This document shows positions 42,538 through 51,225 of a DNA stretch of 64,000 nt, piece after piece (the first letter of the stretch is position 1; every line of letters starts with the position of its first letter). The stretch spans positions 186,001 through 250,000 of the forward strand of contig NZ_JAMZDX010000004.1 in the NCBI RefSeq assembly GCF_024172095.1. The letters run 5' to 3'. A program made the translations under genes and the position numbers. The notes beneath the pieces were generated by a model that worked only from the letters and a program-made list of their open reading frames with translations, was not told where the DNA came from and ran no database searches. This DNA is from Kitasatospora cinereorecta (lineage in GTDB: Bacteria > Actinomycetota > Actinomycetes > Streptomycetales > Streptomycetaceae).

Positions 42538-43544
42538 CTGCCAACCAGCCGTCCGCCGAACCGGCACCGTCGCCGGGGCCGTCGCCGTCGCCGTCGCGGC
42601 CCGAGGCGGTGGTGCGGGTCGAGGGGCTGACCGTCGCGTACGGGGAGTTCGTCGCGGTGCGCGAGGTCTCGTTCCGGATCGCCCCCGGCGAGGTGTTCGG
42701 ACTGGTCGGTCCGAACGGCGCCGGGAAGACCTCCGTGGTCGAGGCGGTCGGCGGCCTGCGGCCGGTCCGCGGCGGCACGGTCGCCGTCTGCGGCCACGAC
42801 CCCCGCCGGGACCGCGACGCGGTCACCCGCCTGATCGGCATGCAGCTGCAGGAGTCCCAATTCCCCAGCCGCGCCCGGGTCGGCGAGCTGTGCGACCTGT
42901 ACGAGGCGATCTACCGGGCGCCCGGCGCCTCGGCCGCGCTGCTGGACTCCTTCGGCCTCGCCGACCGCCGCCGCAGCATGATCGCCGAACTCTCCGGCGG
43001 CATGCGCCAGCGACTCGCGCTGGCCCTCGCCCAGATCGGCGACGTCCGCCTGGTCGTCCTCGACGAGCTCACCACCGGCCTCGACCCGCACCAGCGCCGG
43101 GAGACCTGGCGCTCGGTGCTCGACCTGGCCGCGCGCGGCGTCGCGATGCTGCTCACCTCGCACGCGATGGACGAGGTCGAGGCGCTGTGCGGCCGGGTGG
43201 CCGTGCTGCGCGCCGGGGAGATCGTCGCGCTCGACACACCGGCCCGGCTGACCGCGGCGCACGCCGGTCCGTCCACCTTCACGGTCGACCTCGGAGCCTC
43301 GGACGGTCTCTCGCCCGGCGTCGAGGAACGACTCGACGGCCTCGGGCTGACCCGGCTGCCGGGCTCGCCGGATACGCCCCGTCTGGTGGAGTTCACCGGG
43401 AGCTTCCCCGCCGACTACGACCGCATCGTGCGCCTGCTCGCGGACGCCGGACTCCCCCCGTCGGCGGTGGGCCGCCGCACCCCCACCTTCGAGGACGCCT
43501 ATCTGCGGCTGGTCGGCGACGCCGCCGGGAACAAGGGGGCCTGA
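42534..43544 (+). CDS. ABC transporter ATPase (SagG-like)
   Basis: 336 aa. A Pro/Ser-rich N-terminus precedes the ATPase: Walker A GPNGAGKTS (59-67), signature LSGGMRQRLALALAQ, Walker B LVVLDELTTGLD and switch TSHAMDEVEAL. Typical of ABC-2 drug or bacteriocin exporters (CcmA-like). GTGA overlap with the previous gene. It energises export of the modified peptide with the permease encoded one base later. Confidence 0.92.
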   Translation: MTANQPSAEPAPSPGPSPSPSRPEAVVRVEGLTVAYGEFVAVREVSFRIAPGEVFGLVGPNGAGKTSVVEAVGGLRPVRGGTVAVCGHDPRRDRDAVTRLIGMQLQESQFPSRARVGELCDLYEAIYRAPGASAALLDSFGLADRRRSMIAELSGGMRQRLALALAQIGDVRLVVLDELTTGLDPHQRRETWRSVLDLAARGVAMLLTSHAMDEVEALCGRVAVLRAGEIVALDTPARLTAAHAGPSTFTVDLGASDGLSPGVEERLDGLGLTRLPGSPDTPRLVEFTGSFPADYDRIVRLLADAGLPPSAVGRRTPTFEDAYLRLVGDAAGNKGA

Positions 43545-43545
43545 G

Positions 43546-44295
43546 ATGGCGACACTGTGGCCGATCCTCCGGTTCGAGTGGCGGCGGATGATGCGCAACT
43601 TCGCACCCGTCTTCTTCGCCCTCGCCTTCCCGGTGCTGATGCTCTGCATGTTCGGCGGGATCTACGGCAACAAGCCGTCGCAGCAGTTCGACGGCCGCGG
43701 CACGGTCGACATGTCGGTGCCCGCCTACCTGGTGCTGGTGGTCTCCGTCACCGGGCTGATGAGCTTTCCGCTCGGCCTCGCCGAGTACCGCGACCGCAAG
43801 GTGCTCAAGCGCTTCCGGGCGACACCGGTGGACGCCTCGGCGTTCCTGGTCGCCCAGGGCCTGGTCAACATCGCACTCAGCCTGCTCGGCGCACTGCTGC
43901 TGGTCGCCGCCGGGTGCCTGTTCTTCGACCTGCACCTGCCGCCGTCCGGGGCGGCGACCGCCGCCACAGCCGGGGCGCTGGTCCTCGCCACCCTGGCGAT
44001 GTACGCCCTGGGCGGCGTGGTGGCGGCCGTCGCCCGGTCCGAGCGGGCCGCGGTGGCCGTCGCCAACCTGGTCTACTTCCCGATGATCTTCCTCTCGGGG
44101 GCGACCGTCCCGCTGCAGATCTTCCCCTCAGCGATGAAGCGGATCAGCGACGCCCTGCCCGCGACCTACGCGGTCGAACTGCTCCAGCACGCCTGGCTGG
44201 ACGGCTCCGCCGACGTCGCCCTCGACCTCTCGGTCCTCGCCGGGGTGGTCGTGCTCGGCACGGCCGCCGCCGTCCGGCTGTTCCGCTGGGAGTGA
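43546..44295 (+). CDS. ABC-2 type permease
   Basis: 249 aa. Six hydrophobic segments with the ABC-2 pattern: WRRMMRNFAPVFFALAFPVL, SFPLGLAEYRDRKVLKRFRA, TPVDASAFLVAQGLVNIALS and IFLSGATVPLQIFPSAMKRI. The single permease with one ATPase is simpler than streptolysin SagG/H/I, which has two permeases. It exports the mature azol(in)e peptide, perhaps as a homodimer. Confidence 0.9.
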   Translation: MATLWPILRFEWRRMMRNFAPVFFALAFPVLMLCMFGGIYGNKPSQQFDGRGTVDMSVPAYLVLVVSVTGLMSFPLGLAEYRDRKVLKRFRATPVDASAFLVAQGLVNIALSLLGALLLVAAGCLFFDLHLPPSGAATAATAGALVLATLAMYALGGVVAAVARSERAAVAVANLVYFPMIFLSGATVPLQIFPSAMKRISDALPATYAVELLQHAWLDGSADVALDLSVLAGVVVLGTAAAVRLFRWE

Positions 44296-45077
44296 CCGTG
44301 CCCGCCGACCACGTCCCCGCCACCGCCTTCCTCACCGCCCTCGCCCGGGCCCGGGCGACCGGCGCACCGGACGGCGGGCTGCGGGACCCGTACGCCGAGC
44401 GCTTCGCCCGCCTCTGCCCGGAGCCCGTCCGCCGCATCACCCGCAACACCGCCGGGACGCCGGTCGTCGTCGCCCGCACGCTGGCCGTCGACCGGCTGCT
44501 CACCGACCTGCTGGCGGACGGGACCTGGGAGGTGTGCGTCAACCTCGGCGCCGGATTCGACGCCCGCACCCACCGCCTCGACTGGCCGGCCGGCTGCCGG
44601 GTGGTCGAGATCGACTGCGCCCCCGTCCTCGACCTCAAGGACCGCCTGCTGCCCGCCGCGGACGCAGCCGTCCCGGTCGAACGGCTGCGCTGCGACCTCC
44701 GCGACCTCTCCGCCCTCGCCCGACTGCTGCGACCTCGGACGGTCGGTCGGCGCACCCTCGTGCTGGCCGAAGGGCTGCTCACCTACCTCACGGAGCCTCA
44801 GGTCCGCGCGCTCGCCGGTGAGATCGCCGAGGCGGTCGGCGCGGGTGGCGCCTGGATCTGCGACGTCCTCTCCCCCGCCTCCGCCCGCACCCTCACCGCC
44901 GCCGCCCGCGCCACCGGCACCGAGCTGGCCATGCACGGCCTCGCCGACCTCACCGCCTTCGAGGCCGCCGGCTGGCACTGCGAACGCCTCTACCTCCTGC
45001 CCACCGCCCAACGCAGCCCCACCACGCGCGAGTTGCCCGACAGCGTCCTCCAGCTGCGGCAAGCGATCAACCACTGA
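44292..45077 (+). CDS. LCM-family SAM-dependent methyltransferase of the peptide cluster
   Basis: 261 aa. EVCVNLGAGFDARTHRLDWP is the SAM-binding glycine loop, CRVVEIDCAPVLDLKDRLLP the acidic ribose-binding strand, and TLVLAEGLLTYLTEPQVRAL the family motif. It belongs to the leucine-carboxyl-methyltransferase/TcmP-like group, which makes methyl esters of carboxylates. The GTGA overlap with the permease gene places it in the operon, so it may methylate the C-terminal Trp carboxyl of the peptide (inference). Ends inside the 31-bp inverted repeat. Confidence 0.85.
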   Translation: MTVPADHVPATAFLTALARARATGAPDGGLRDPYAERFARLCPEPVRRITRNTAGTPVVVARTLAVDRLLTDLLADGTWEVCVNLGAGFDARTHRLDWPAGCRVVEIDCAPVLDLKDRLLPAADAAVPVERLRCDLRDLSALARLLRPRTVGRRTLVLAEGLLTYLTEPQVRALAGEIAEAVGAGGAWICDVLSPASARTLTAAARATGTELAMHGLADLTAFEAAGWHCERLYLLPTAQRSPTTRELPDSVLQLRQAINH

Positions 45078-45159
45078 GGGGCGCGAGGAACTGCGCGACC
45101 GACCACCAGCTCACGTAGGGCGATGGCAGGTCGCGCAGTTCCTCGCGCCCCTCAGTGGT
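45070..45159. repeat. Perfect 31-bp inverted repeat (Streptomyces-type hairpin)
   Basis: Left arm 45070-45100 and right arm 45129-45159 are exactly complementary, with a 28-nt loop. The arms contain GGGGCGCGAGGAACTGCGCG, the consensus of a repeat family scattered between Streptomyces genes. It covers the stop codon of the methyltransferase gene and lies before the convergent MarR gene, so it probably works as a bidirectional terminator. Confidence 0.85.
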
Positions 45160-45179
45160 CACGCCCGCACCCCGCAACG

Positions 45180-45629
45180 CTAGTCGGCGGCGAACGGTCC
45201 CTCGTCGACGAAGCGGCGCAGGTACCGGGCGAAGGTTTCCGCGTCGGCTGACGGCCAGGCGGCGAGCGAGGCCTCGATGACGTCGGCGAGGCGCTGCCGG
45301 GTGACGGCCACCAGGTGGGTGCCTTCGCTGGTGAGGGCGAGGAGGGTGGCGCGGCCGTCGGCGGGGTCGGGGCGGCGTTGGAGGAGCCCGGCCTGTTCGA
45401 GGCGGTCGGCGCGGCGGGTGACGGTGGTGCGGTCGAGGCCGATCTCGCGGCCGAGGTCGGCGGCACTGCTGGGGCCGATGCGGGCGAGGCCGCTGAGGAC
45501 GGGGTAGGTGAGGTCGTCGACGGCCTCCCCCAGTCCGTCGGTGAGGCGGGCGTAGAGGCGGGCGCGGGTGTCGCGCCGCAGGAGCAGCCCGAGGGCTTCG
45601 GCGATGTCGTGTCCGGTCGAGTGGGTCAC
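45180..45629 (-). CDS. MarR-family transcriptional regulator
   Basis: 149 aa. Winged helix LTYPVLSGLARIGPSSAADL and GREIGLDRTTVTRRADRLEQ, then AGLLQRRPDPADGRATLLAL form the MarR DNA-binding domain; the dimer helices are at both ends. It is divergent from the SnoaL-like gene and two inverted repeats lie between them. Separated from the peptide cluster by the 31-bp inverted repeat, so it probably does not regulate the cluster directly. Confidence 0.9.
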   Translation of the reverse strand: MTHSTGHDIAEALGLLLRRDTRARLYARLTDGLGEAVDDLTYPVLSGLARIGPSSAADLGREIGLDRTTVTRRADRLEQAGLLQRRPDPADGRATLLALTSEGTHLVAVTRQRLADVIEASLAAWPSADAETFARYLRRFVDEGPFAAD

Positions 45630-45640
45630 CGTCCAAGATT

Positions 45641-45695
45641 AGCGTGCGCCGCACACGCTTTTGCTGTACTGTCGGTTGCGTGCTTGAGGCACGCA
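45641..45695. promoter_or_regulatory. Two operator-like inverted repeats between marR and SnoaL gene
   Basis: AGCGTG-N7-CACGCT (45641-45659) and TGCGTGC-TTGAG-GCACGCA (45677-45695) share the GCGTG/CACGC half-site. They sit on both sides of the space where divergent promoters would start. Fits a MarR regulator controlling itself and the neighbour. Confidence 0.6.
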
Positions 45696-45726
45696 TCGAC
45701 ATCGCCCCACGGACCCAGGAGTCACC

Positions 45727-46119
45727 ATGACCCGCACCGACATCCGCGCCGCCCTGACCGACCTGCTCCTCACCCCGGGCCTCGACCTGGACGAGGCCGC
45801 CGACCGTCACTTCGACCCCGCGTACCGCCAGCGCACCGACGGCAGCTGGGCCGACCGCACCGAGTTCCTCACCCACATCGCCCACCTGCGCAAGGTCGTC
45901 GCCGGCGGCTCCGTCGAGGTGCACGACGAGCTCGTCGACGGCGACCGGTACGCGGACCGGCACACCGTCACGGTGACCAAGACCGACGGCTCCACCGTCC
46001 GCATGGAGGTGTACCTGTTCGGCGAGTTCGCCGCCGACGGCCGTTTCCTGCGCATCGAGGAGACCACCCTGATGCTGGAGGGCGCCGAGCACGACCGGAA
46101 CCTCGGCAGCGCCCGCTGA
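45727..46119 (+). CDS. SnoaL-like (NTF2 fold) protein
   Basis: 130 aa. MTRTDIRAALTDLLLTPGLD, HFDPAYRQRTDGSWADRTEF and TVTVTKTDGSTVRMEVYLFG, EFAADGRFLRIEETTLMLEG give the cone-shaped alpha+beta fold of SnoaL-like proteins. Such proteins bind small hydrophobic ligands or act as isomerases. Divergent MarR gene probably controls it. Confidence 0.78.
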   Translation: MTRTDIRAALTDLLLTPGLDLDEAADRHFDPAYRQRTDGSWADRTEFLTHIAHLRKVVAGGSVEVHDELVDGDRYADRHTVTVTKTDGSTVRMEVYLFGEFAADGRFLRIEETTLMLEGAEHDRNLGSAR

Positions 46120-46167
46120 GCCGCAGCGGCGGTCCGCCCGTCCGTCCGCCCGTCCGCCCCGTGGCGC

Positions 46168-46200
46168 GCCGTGCCCCCTCGGCCGAGGAGGGGGCACGGC
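46168..46200. terminator. Hairpin terminator between convergent genes
   Basis: 13-bp perfect stem (46168-46180 with 46188-46200), 7-nt loop, between the SnoaL-like gene and the convergent PBP gene. Confidence 0.75.
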
Positions 46201-46206
46201 CGGACC

Positions 46207-48291
46207 CTACGGCTGCCTCGCGTCCGGCTGCCGCGGGTCCGGCAGCCGCACGTCCGCGAGCCGGCCGGCCGGGACGCCGGCCAGCGCGCCCCCGACCGCG
46301 TCGCGCCAGATCGGCCCGGCCAGGGTGCCGCCGAAGGCCTGCTCGACCACGTGCCCGGCGATCCGCTGGCCGTCCAGCGGCTTCGGGTCCTCGGTGTCGC
46401 TCACCACGGTCGCCGCCGCCATCTCGGGCGTGTAGCCGACGAACCAGACCTGGCGGCTCTCGTTGGTGGTGCCGGTCTTGCCCGCGCTGTCCCGGTCGGT
46501 GAGCCCGGCCTGGCTGCCGGTGCCGTCCTGGACCACGCCCTTGAGCATCGCCGTGACGGTGTCCGCGGTGGTCGCCGACATCACCTCGGAGCAGGCGGCC
46601 TGCGGCACCGCCAGTTCCTTGCCGTCCGGCCCGGTGACCGAGGCGACGGCGGTCGGCGCGCAGTACGTGCCGTGCGCGGCGAAGGCAGCGTAGGCGCTCG
46701 CCATCCCCAGCGGCGTCAGGTCGTTGCTGCCCAGCGTCATCGACGGGACGACCTGCAGCTTCTCTCCGCCGGCCTGCTCGGTGATGCCGAGCTTCGCGGC
46801 CATCCGGGAGACCTCGCACAGCCCGGTGTCGGCCTCCAGGTTGGCGAAGTAGGTGTTGACCGACTGGGCCATGGCGGCCGGCATGGCGAATGCCCCGGTG
46901 AGGTTCTGGCTGTCGTTGTGCACCTGGCCGGCCGAGGGGAACTTCCCGCCCGCGCAGTCCTTCATCGCCGGCCACGGCATGCTGTAGCCGCTGGTGTAGC
47001 TCTGGCTCGGCTGGATGCCCTTCTCCAGCGCGGCCGCCGCGACGATCGGCTTGAACGTCGACCCGGTCGGGAAGCCCAGCCCGCCGCCCATCGCCTTGGT
47101 GACGTTCAGGTTGATCTGCGTCTGGTGCTGCTCCGCGCTCACCCCGTACGGCCGGCTCTGGCCCATCGCGAGGATCTTCCCGGTGCCCGGCTGGACGATG
47201 CTCATCGCGGTCGCCGGCCGGTCGGCGGCATAGACGTGCCGGGTCACCGAGGCGTCCAGTGCCGCCTGGGCCTTCGGGTCCAGGGTGGTGCGGATCCGCA
47301 AGCCCCCGCGCTGCCACAGCGCCTGCCGCTCGGCGGCGGTCCGCCCGAAGGCCGGGTCGGTGAGCACCACCTTGCGCACGTAGTCGCAGAAGAACCCCTC
47401 GCCGCGCTGCGCGGTGATGCAACCCTGCTGCGAGGGGTGGACGTTGAGGCCGAGCGGGGTGGCGATCGCCTGCTGCGCCTGCTCCTGGGTGATGTGCCCG
47501 TACTCGGCCATCTTGCGCAGGACGGTGTCGCGCCGTTCCTTCGCCGCGGTCTTGTTGACCACCGGGTCGTACCCGCTGGGCGACTGCACCAGGCCGGCCA
47601 GCATCGCGGCCTGCGGCAGGGTGAGGTCCTTGGCGTGGACGCCGAAGTAGCGCATCGCGGCCGACTCGACGCCGTACGCCTTCTCGCCGAAGAAGGTGAT
47701 GTTCAGGTAGTTGGTGAGGATCTGATCCTTGGTCAGCGTCTCCTCGACCTTGATCGCGTACTTCAGCTCCTGCAGCTTGCGCCCGAGGGTCTGGCGCTGC
47801 GCCTCCTGCACCTTCTGCGGGTCGTCGCCCGCCGCGTCCACGAACACGTTCTTCACGTACTGCTGGGTCAGCGTGGACGCGCCCTGGACGGTGCCCCCCG
47901 AGGTGGCGTTCTTGTCCAGCGCGCGCAGCACGCCCTTGAGGTCGACCGCGCCGTGTTCGAAGAAGCGGTTGTCCTCGATGTCGACCAGCGCGGTCCGCAC
48001 GTACGGGGACATCGCCTCGGCCGGCACCACGGTCCGGTCGCGGTCGAAGACCGTGGCGATCACCCCGCCCTGCGCGTCGTAGACCGTCGACACCTGCGAC
48101 AGCGCCGGCTCCTTGAAGTCGTCGGGCAGGCTGTCGAAGTCGTCGACCGCCGACACCGCGCCGAGCCCGACCGCCCCCACCGCCGGCAGCGCGACGCCCG
48201 CCACCACCGCTCCCGCCACCACGCTGGCCCCCACCAGCATCACCCCGCTGCGCACCTTCCGTCCGCCCGAACCGGCCACGGCCGCCCCCAC
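46207..48291 (-). CDS. Bifunctional penicillin-binding protein (transglycosylase/transpeptidase)
   Basis: 694 aa. One N-terminal membrane anchor (about 15-45), then GT51 transglycosylase with E106-DNRFFEHG, GASTLTQQYVKN and RKLQELKYAI; then a transpeptidase with S411-TFK in PTGSTFKPIVAAA, SVN in MAQSVNTYFAN, and KTG in SAGKTGTTNE. All catalytic residues are present. It polymerises and crosslinks peptidoglycan outside the membrane. A Pro/Asp/Arg-rich tail ends the protein. Shorter than typical PonA, with no PASTA domain. Confidence 0.93.
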   Translation of the reverse strand: MGAAVAGSGGRKVRSGVMLVGASVVAGAVVAGVALPAVGAVGLGAVSAVDDFDSLPDDFKEPALSQVSTVYDAQGGVIATVFDRDRTVVPAEAMSPYVRTALVDIEDNRFFEHGAVDLKGVLRALDKNATSGGTVQGASTLTQQYVKNVFVDAAGDDPQKVQEAQRQTLGRKLQELKYAIKVEETLTKDQILTNYLNITFFGEKAYGVESAAMRYFGVHAKDLTLPQAAMLAGLVQSPSGYDPVVNKTAAKERRDTVLRKMAEYGHITQEQAQQAIATPLGLNVHPSQQGCITAQRGEGFFCDYVRKVVLTDPAFGRTAAERQALWQRGGLRIRTTLDPKAQAALDASVTRHVYAADRPATAMSIVQPGTGKILAMGQSRPYGVSAEQHQTQINLNVTKAMGGGLGFPTGSTFKPIVAAAALEKGIQPSQSYTSGYSMPWPAMKDCAGGKFPSAGQVHNDSQNLTGAFAMPAAMAQSVNTYFANLEADTGLCEVSRMAAKLGITEQAGGEKLQVVPSMTLGSNDLTPLGMASAYAAFAAHGTYCAPTAVASVTGPDGKELAVPQAACSEVMSATTADTVTAMLKGVVQDGTGSQAGLTDRDSAGKTGTTNESRQVWFVGYTPEMAAATVVSDTEDPKPLDGQRIAGHVVEQAFGGTLAGPIWRDAVGGALAGVPAGRLADVRLPDPRQPDARQP

Positions 48292-48389
48292 TCCCGATGG
48301 TCACCATGTCGACCGCGTCGTTCGCGGTCCCGACTGCAACCACGCGTCGGGTACGCCTCCGGGTTTCACCGGGATGTGGGGGCGAATTC

Positions 48390-49328
48390 TCAGGTCGCCG
48401 GGCTGTCCGTCCCCCCGAGCAGGGCCAGTTCGTCCCCGGACAGCCGCAGGGCGCCCGCGGCGATGTTCTCGGCGAGGTGCGCCGGGTCGGCCGTGCCGGG
48501 GATCGCCAGGACGTGCGGACCGCGGTGGAGCGTCCAGGCGAGGCGTACCTGGGCCGGCGTCGCACCGTGGGTCCGGGCCACCTCCAGGACCCGCCGGTCG
48601 AGTTCCCCCGCGCCGGTGCCCGCCTCGCTGCCGGTATCCGCGGCGGCCTCGCGGCGCCGGCCGGCGATGGCGAAGAACGGCACGAACGCGATGCCGTGCT
48701 CCCCGCACAGGTCGACCAGCCCGTTCTCGTCCGAGAGGCGCCACTCCAGGCCGTACACGTTCTGCACGCACACCACCGGCGCGATCGCCCGGGCCTCAGC
48801 GAGGTGGTGCGGCCGGACGTTGGACAGGCCCAGGTGCCGGATCAGGCCCGCCTCGCGCAGCTCCGCCAGGGCGCCGAAGTGCTCGGCGATCGAGTCCGTC
48901 GCCGGACCGTTGTGCCGCAGGTTCACCACGTCCAGGTGGTCGCGGCCGAGCTGGCGCAGGTTCTCCTCCACCTGCCCGCGCAGCTGGTCGGGGCGGGCGG
49001 ATCCCAGCCACTCCCCGGACGGGTCGCGTCCCGGGCCGACCTTGGTCGCCACCACCACCTCGCCGCGCCAGGTCGACAGCGCCCGGTTGATCAGCTCGTT
49101 CGCCGAGCGCAGCGGCGAGAAGTAGAACGCGGCGGTGTCCACATGGTTGACGCCCTGCTCGAACGCGCTGTGCAGCAGCCGCACGGCGGCCTCGCGGTCG
49201 ATCGGCGCGGCGTCCGAATTGCCCATCATCCCGTTGCCGGTCAGCCGCATCGCCCCGTAGCCGACCCGGTTGACCTCCAGGTCACCGAGCTTCCACGTCC
49301 CCGCCGCCACCACTGCCGCTGTGCTCAC
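48390..49328 (-). CDS. Aldo/keto reductase
   Basis: 312 aa. VNRVGYGAMRLTGNGMMGNS, GVNHVDTAAFYFSPLRSANE (Asp and Tyr of the catalytic tetrad), VVVATKVGPGRDPSGEWLGS (Lys), DHLDVVNLRHN (His/Asn variant) and LGLSNVRPHHLAEARAIAPV define the AKR barrel. NADPH is bound by VLAIPGTADPAHLAENIAAG near the end. GTG 49328 follows a GAGGAG site. Reduces aldehydes or ketones; substrate unknown. Confidence 0.9.
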   Translation of the reverse strand: MSTAAVVAAGTWKLGDLEVNRVGYGAMRLTGNGMMGNSDAAPIDREAAVRLLHSAFEQGVNHVDTAAFYFSPLRSANELINRALSTWRGEVVVATKVGPGRDPSGEWLGSARPDQLRGQVEENLRQLGRDHLDVVNLRHNGPATDSIAEHFGALAELREAGLIRHLGLSNVRPHHLAEARAIAPVVCVQNVYGLEWRLSDENGLVDLCGEHGIAFVPFFAIAGRRREAAADTGSEAGTGAGELDRRVLEVARTHGATPAQVRLAWTLHRGPHVLAIPGTADPAHLAENIAAGALRLSGDELALLGGTDSPAT

Positions 49329-49514
49329 TGCACTCCTCGAAACCGTCGACCCGTCAGGTGCCCGAGTATGGGACCGTCGTGTCCTGCCGCGACAGGCCCG
49401 GCGGCTGGGTGAAACCTCACACCCGGATCGGGAACGAACCGACGCCGCCCGACCGTTCGACCATGCGAGGAAACACACCGCCGGGGGCCCGTCGGCGACT
49501 GCCGGCCCGCCCGA

Positions 49515-50104
49515 TCAGATCGCCCCGCTGCCGGCCGGCACGGCCGTGGCCAGCCCGAGCGCGCGGCGTACCGCCGCGGCATGCGGCTGCCCCGCCAGGT
49601 CCGCCGCCAGCGCGGCGGCCAGCGGCCCCTTCACCGCATCGGCCCCGGTGGCCGCCGCCGCGGACTGCCACGCCGTCAGCGCCGCACGGTGCCGGTCCAG
49701 CAGCGCGGCGAGCTCGGGACGGGCCGCCTCCGGTACGCTCGCCTGCTCCAGCGCGGCGACGGTGCGCTGCTCGCCGTCGGCCATCCGCCGACTCCAGCCC
49801 ACCAGGTCGTCCCCGCTCACCAGCCCGCTGCCGGGGTCCAGCGACCCCGCGTCGGCGGCGTCGAACGGTTCCACCGCCGCCAGGTAGGCCCGCTGCTCCG
49901 CCGTGAAGCCCGACGGGTCCGTGTGCAGCGACGCGGTGGCCGGCGCCGACCGGGCGTCGTACAGGCACCCGACCGACCGGTCGCCGTGCGCCACACTCTG
50001 CATGGTCGGGAAGATCGCCACCGCGCGGACGCCCTTCGGCGCCGCCCAGCGGTCCGGCGCGAAGGCCGCGAAGGAGGGCTGGCAGGCCACGTTCGCCGCG
50101 GGTT
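49515..50104 (-). pseudogene. Septum-formation-type lipoprotein, 5'-truncated
   Basis: The reverse frame reads PAANVACQPSFAAFAPDRWA, VAIFPTMQSVAHGDRSVGCL, YDARSAPATASLHTDPSGFT, then a long Ala-rich helical tail. CxP...F followed by GDRSVGC is the end of the septum-formation domain seen in actinobacterial lipoproteins. The signal peptide and N-terminal part are absent: past about 50104 the coding sense switches to the plus strand. Broken at the junction. Confidence 0.6.
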
Positions 50105-50564
50105 CTGGATCCACGGCGCCGACGACCCCGGGCACTTCACCATCGACCTCCTGCTCGGCCCGGGCGCGACCCGGCCGCTGGACCTGACCGCCCCGCTCGG
50201 CCCGGAGGGCGTCGCCGTGGAGATCGAAGGCCCGGACGGACTGATCGGCGGGGCGCACGGCCTGCCGGTCGCCCTCGACGACTCCATCGAACGCACCGAC
50301 GACGGCAGGATCCGCATCAGCCCGGAGACCGCCGGCTCCGCCTCGCTGACCCTGCCCGTCCAGGCCCTCTGCCCGGGCTTCGACGGCATGGCGGTCCAGC
50401 GGTCCCTCCAAGCGCCGACCGACTCGTCCAACACCATCACCGGCCAGCCCCGCTACACCCTCACCGTCTCCATCAGCGATCCCGCGATCGGCGCACTCCG
50501 CCACGCGGTCGGCTCGAACACGACAGGCGACGTCCTGAGCGCCGACAACCGCATCCCGCGCTGA
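50105..50564 (+). pseudogene. Unidentified protein, 5'-truncated C-terminal fragment
   Basis: The plus frame from the junction reads FWIHGADDPGHFTIDLLLGP, VAVEIEGPDGLIGGAHGLPV, ALDDSIERTDDGRIRISPET, AGSASLTLPVQALCPGFDGM and ends at 50564. Codon use is strongly coding on this strand. No start codon with the preceding frame is credible, because the upstream bases belong to the opposite-strand fragment. I cannot identify the family. Confidence 0.5.
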
Positions 50565-50591
50565 CGCCTGACCCCCTGCTCCGCAAGTGCG

Positions 50592-51185
50592 CTACGCGGT
50601 CGCTGTGGCCGCAGGACCGTGGACTTCCAGGAGGACCGCAGTTCCACCCACGGTCCGGTCCTCGTGCATGGCGATCGTCCGGCCGGGCCGGAGGTGACGC
50701 CACCGCGAGGGGTCGAGGGGTGCGAGTCGCACCGAGGATCGCTCGCCGGGCCCCAGGAGGGGCGTGAGTTCGACCCAGAGGACTGCGATGTCGAGGGTCG
50801 GTTCGCCGGTCGGCGTTCGGTTTCCGATGTTCCACATCGGCCGGAGCATCCCTGCTCCCGAGAAGGGGGTCTGCCGCCGGCTCTCGTTCGCCGGCCGGAG
50901 GGTGAGGTCGGCTCGGATGATCCCGTGACGGGCTTCGTAGCAGCGCCAATGGCACCAGGCCGCACTCTTCCTCAGCTGCATGTGCTCGGCCGCTGTGGCG
51001 AGGGTCTCCCAGAAGCCGACCGGAAGCGGCTGGACGTCGCCAAGGTCCTCCAGCAGCCCGAGGGCCACCTCCCACTCGTCGTGGATGAGGTAGTCCCAGA
51101 CGTCGTTGACCGTGAGGTCGTTCTCGGTGGCGGTCTCCTCCGGGACCAGCAAGGAGGCGGCTTCCAACAGCTTGGGGACGTCCAT
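50592..51185 (-). CDS. Hypothetical protein
   Basis: 197 aa. Helical first half (MDVPKLLEAASLLVPEETAT, NDVWDYLIHDEWEVALGLLE) and a beta-rich second half (EPTLDIAVLWVELTPLLGPG, TVGGTAVLLEVHGPAATATA). The overall form resembles proteins found next to polymorphic toxins and elongation-factor-Tu-like beta barrels in Streptomyces, but I cannot name a family. Confidence 0.6.
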   Translation of the reverse strand: MDVPKLLEAASLLVPEETATENDLTVNDVWDYLIHDEWEVALGLLEDLGDVQPLPVGFWETLATAAEHMQLRKSAAWCHWRCYEARHGIIRADLTLRPANESRRQTPFSGAGMLRPMWNIGNRTPTGEPTLDIAVLWVELTPLLGPGERSSVRLAPLDPSRWRHLRPGRTIAMHEDRTVGGTAVLLEVHGPAATATA

Positions 51186-51225
51186 CCCCCGATTCTGCCA
51201 GCGCTCTCCCTGCGGGCGGGCGCGG

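Noticed and set aside
45180..45629. MarR as cluster regulator
   Set aside because: Opposite strand, beyond the 31-bp inverted repeat, and its operators lie before the SnoaL-like gene.
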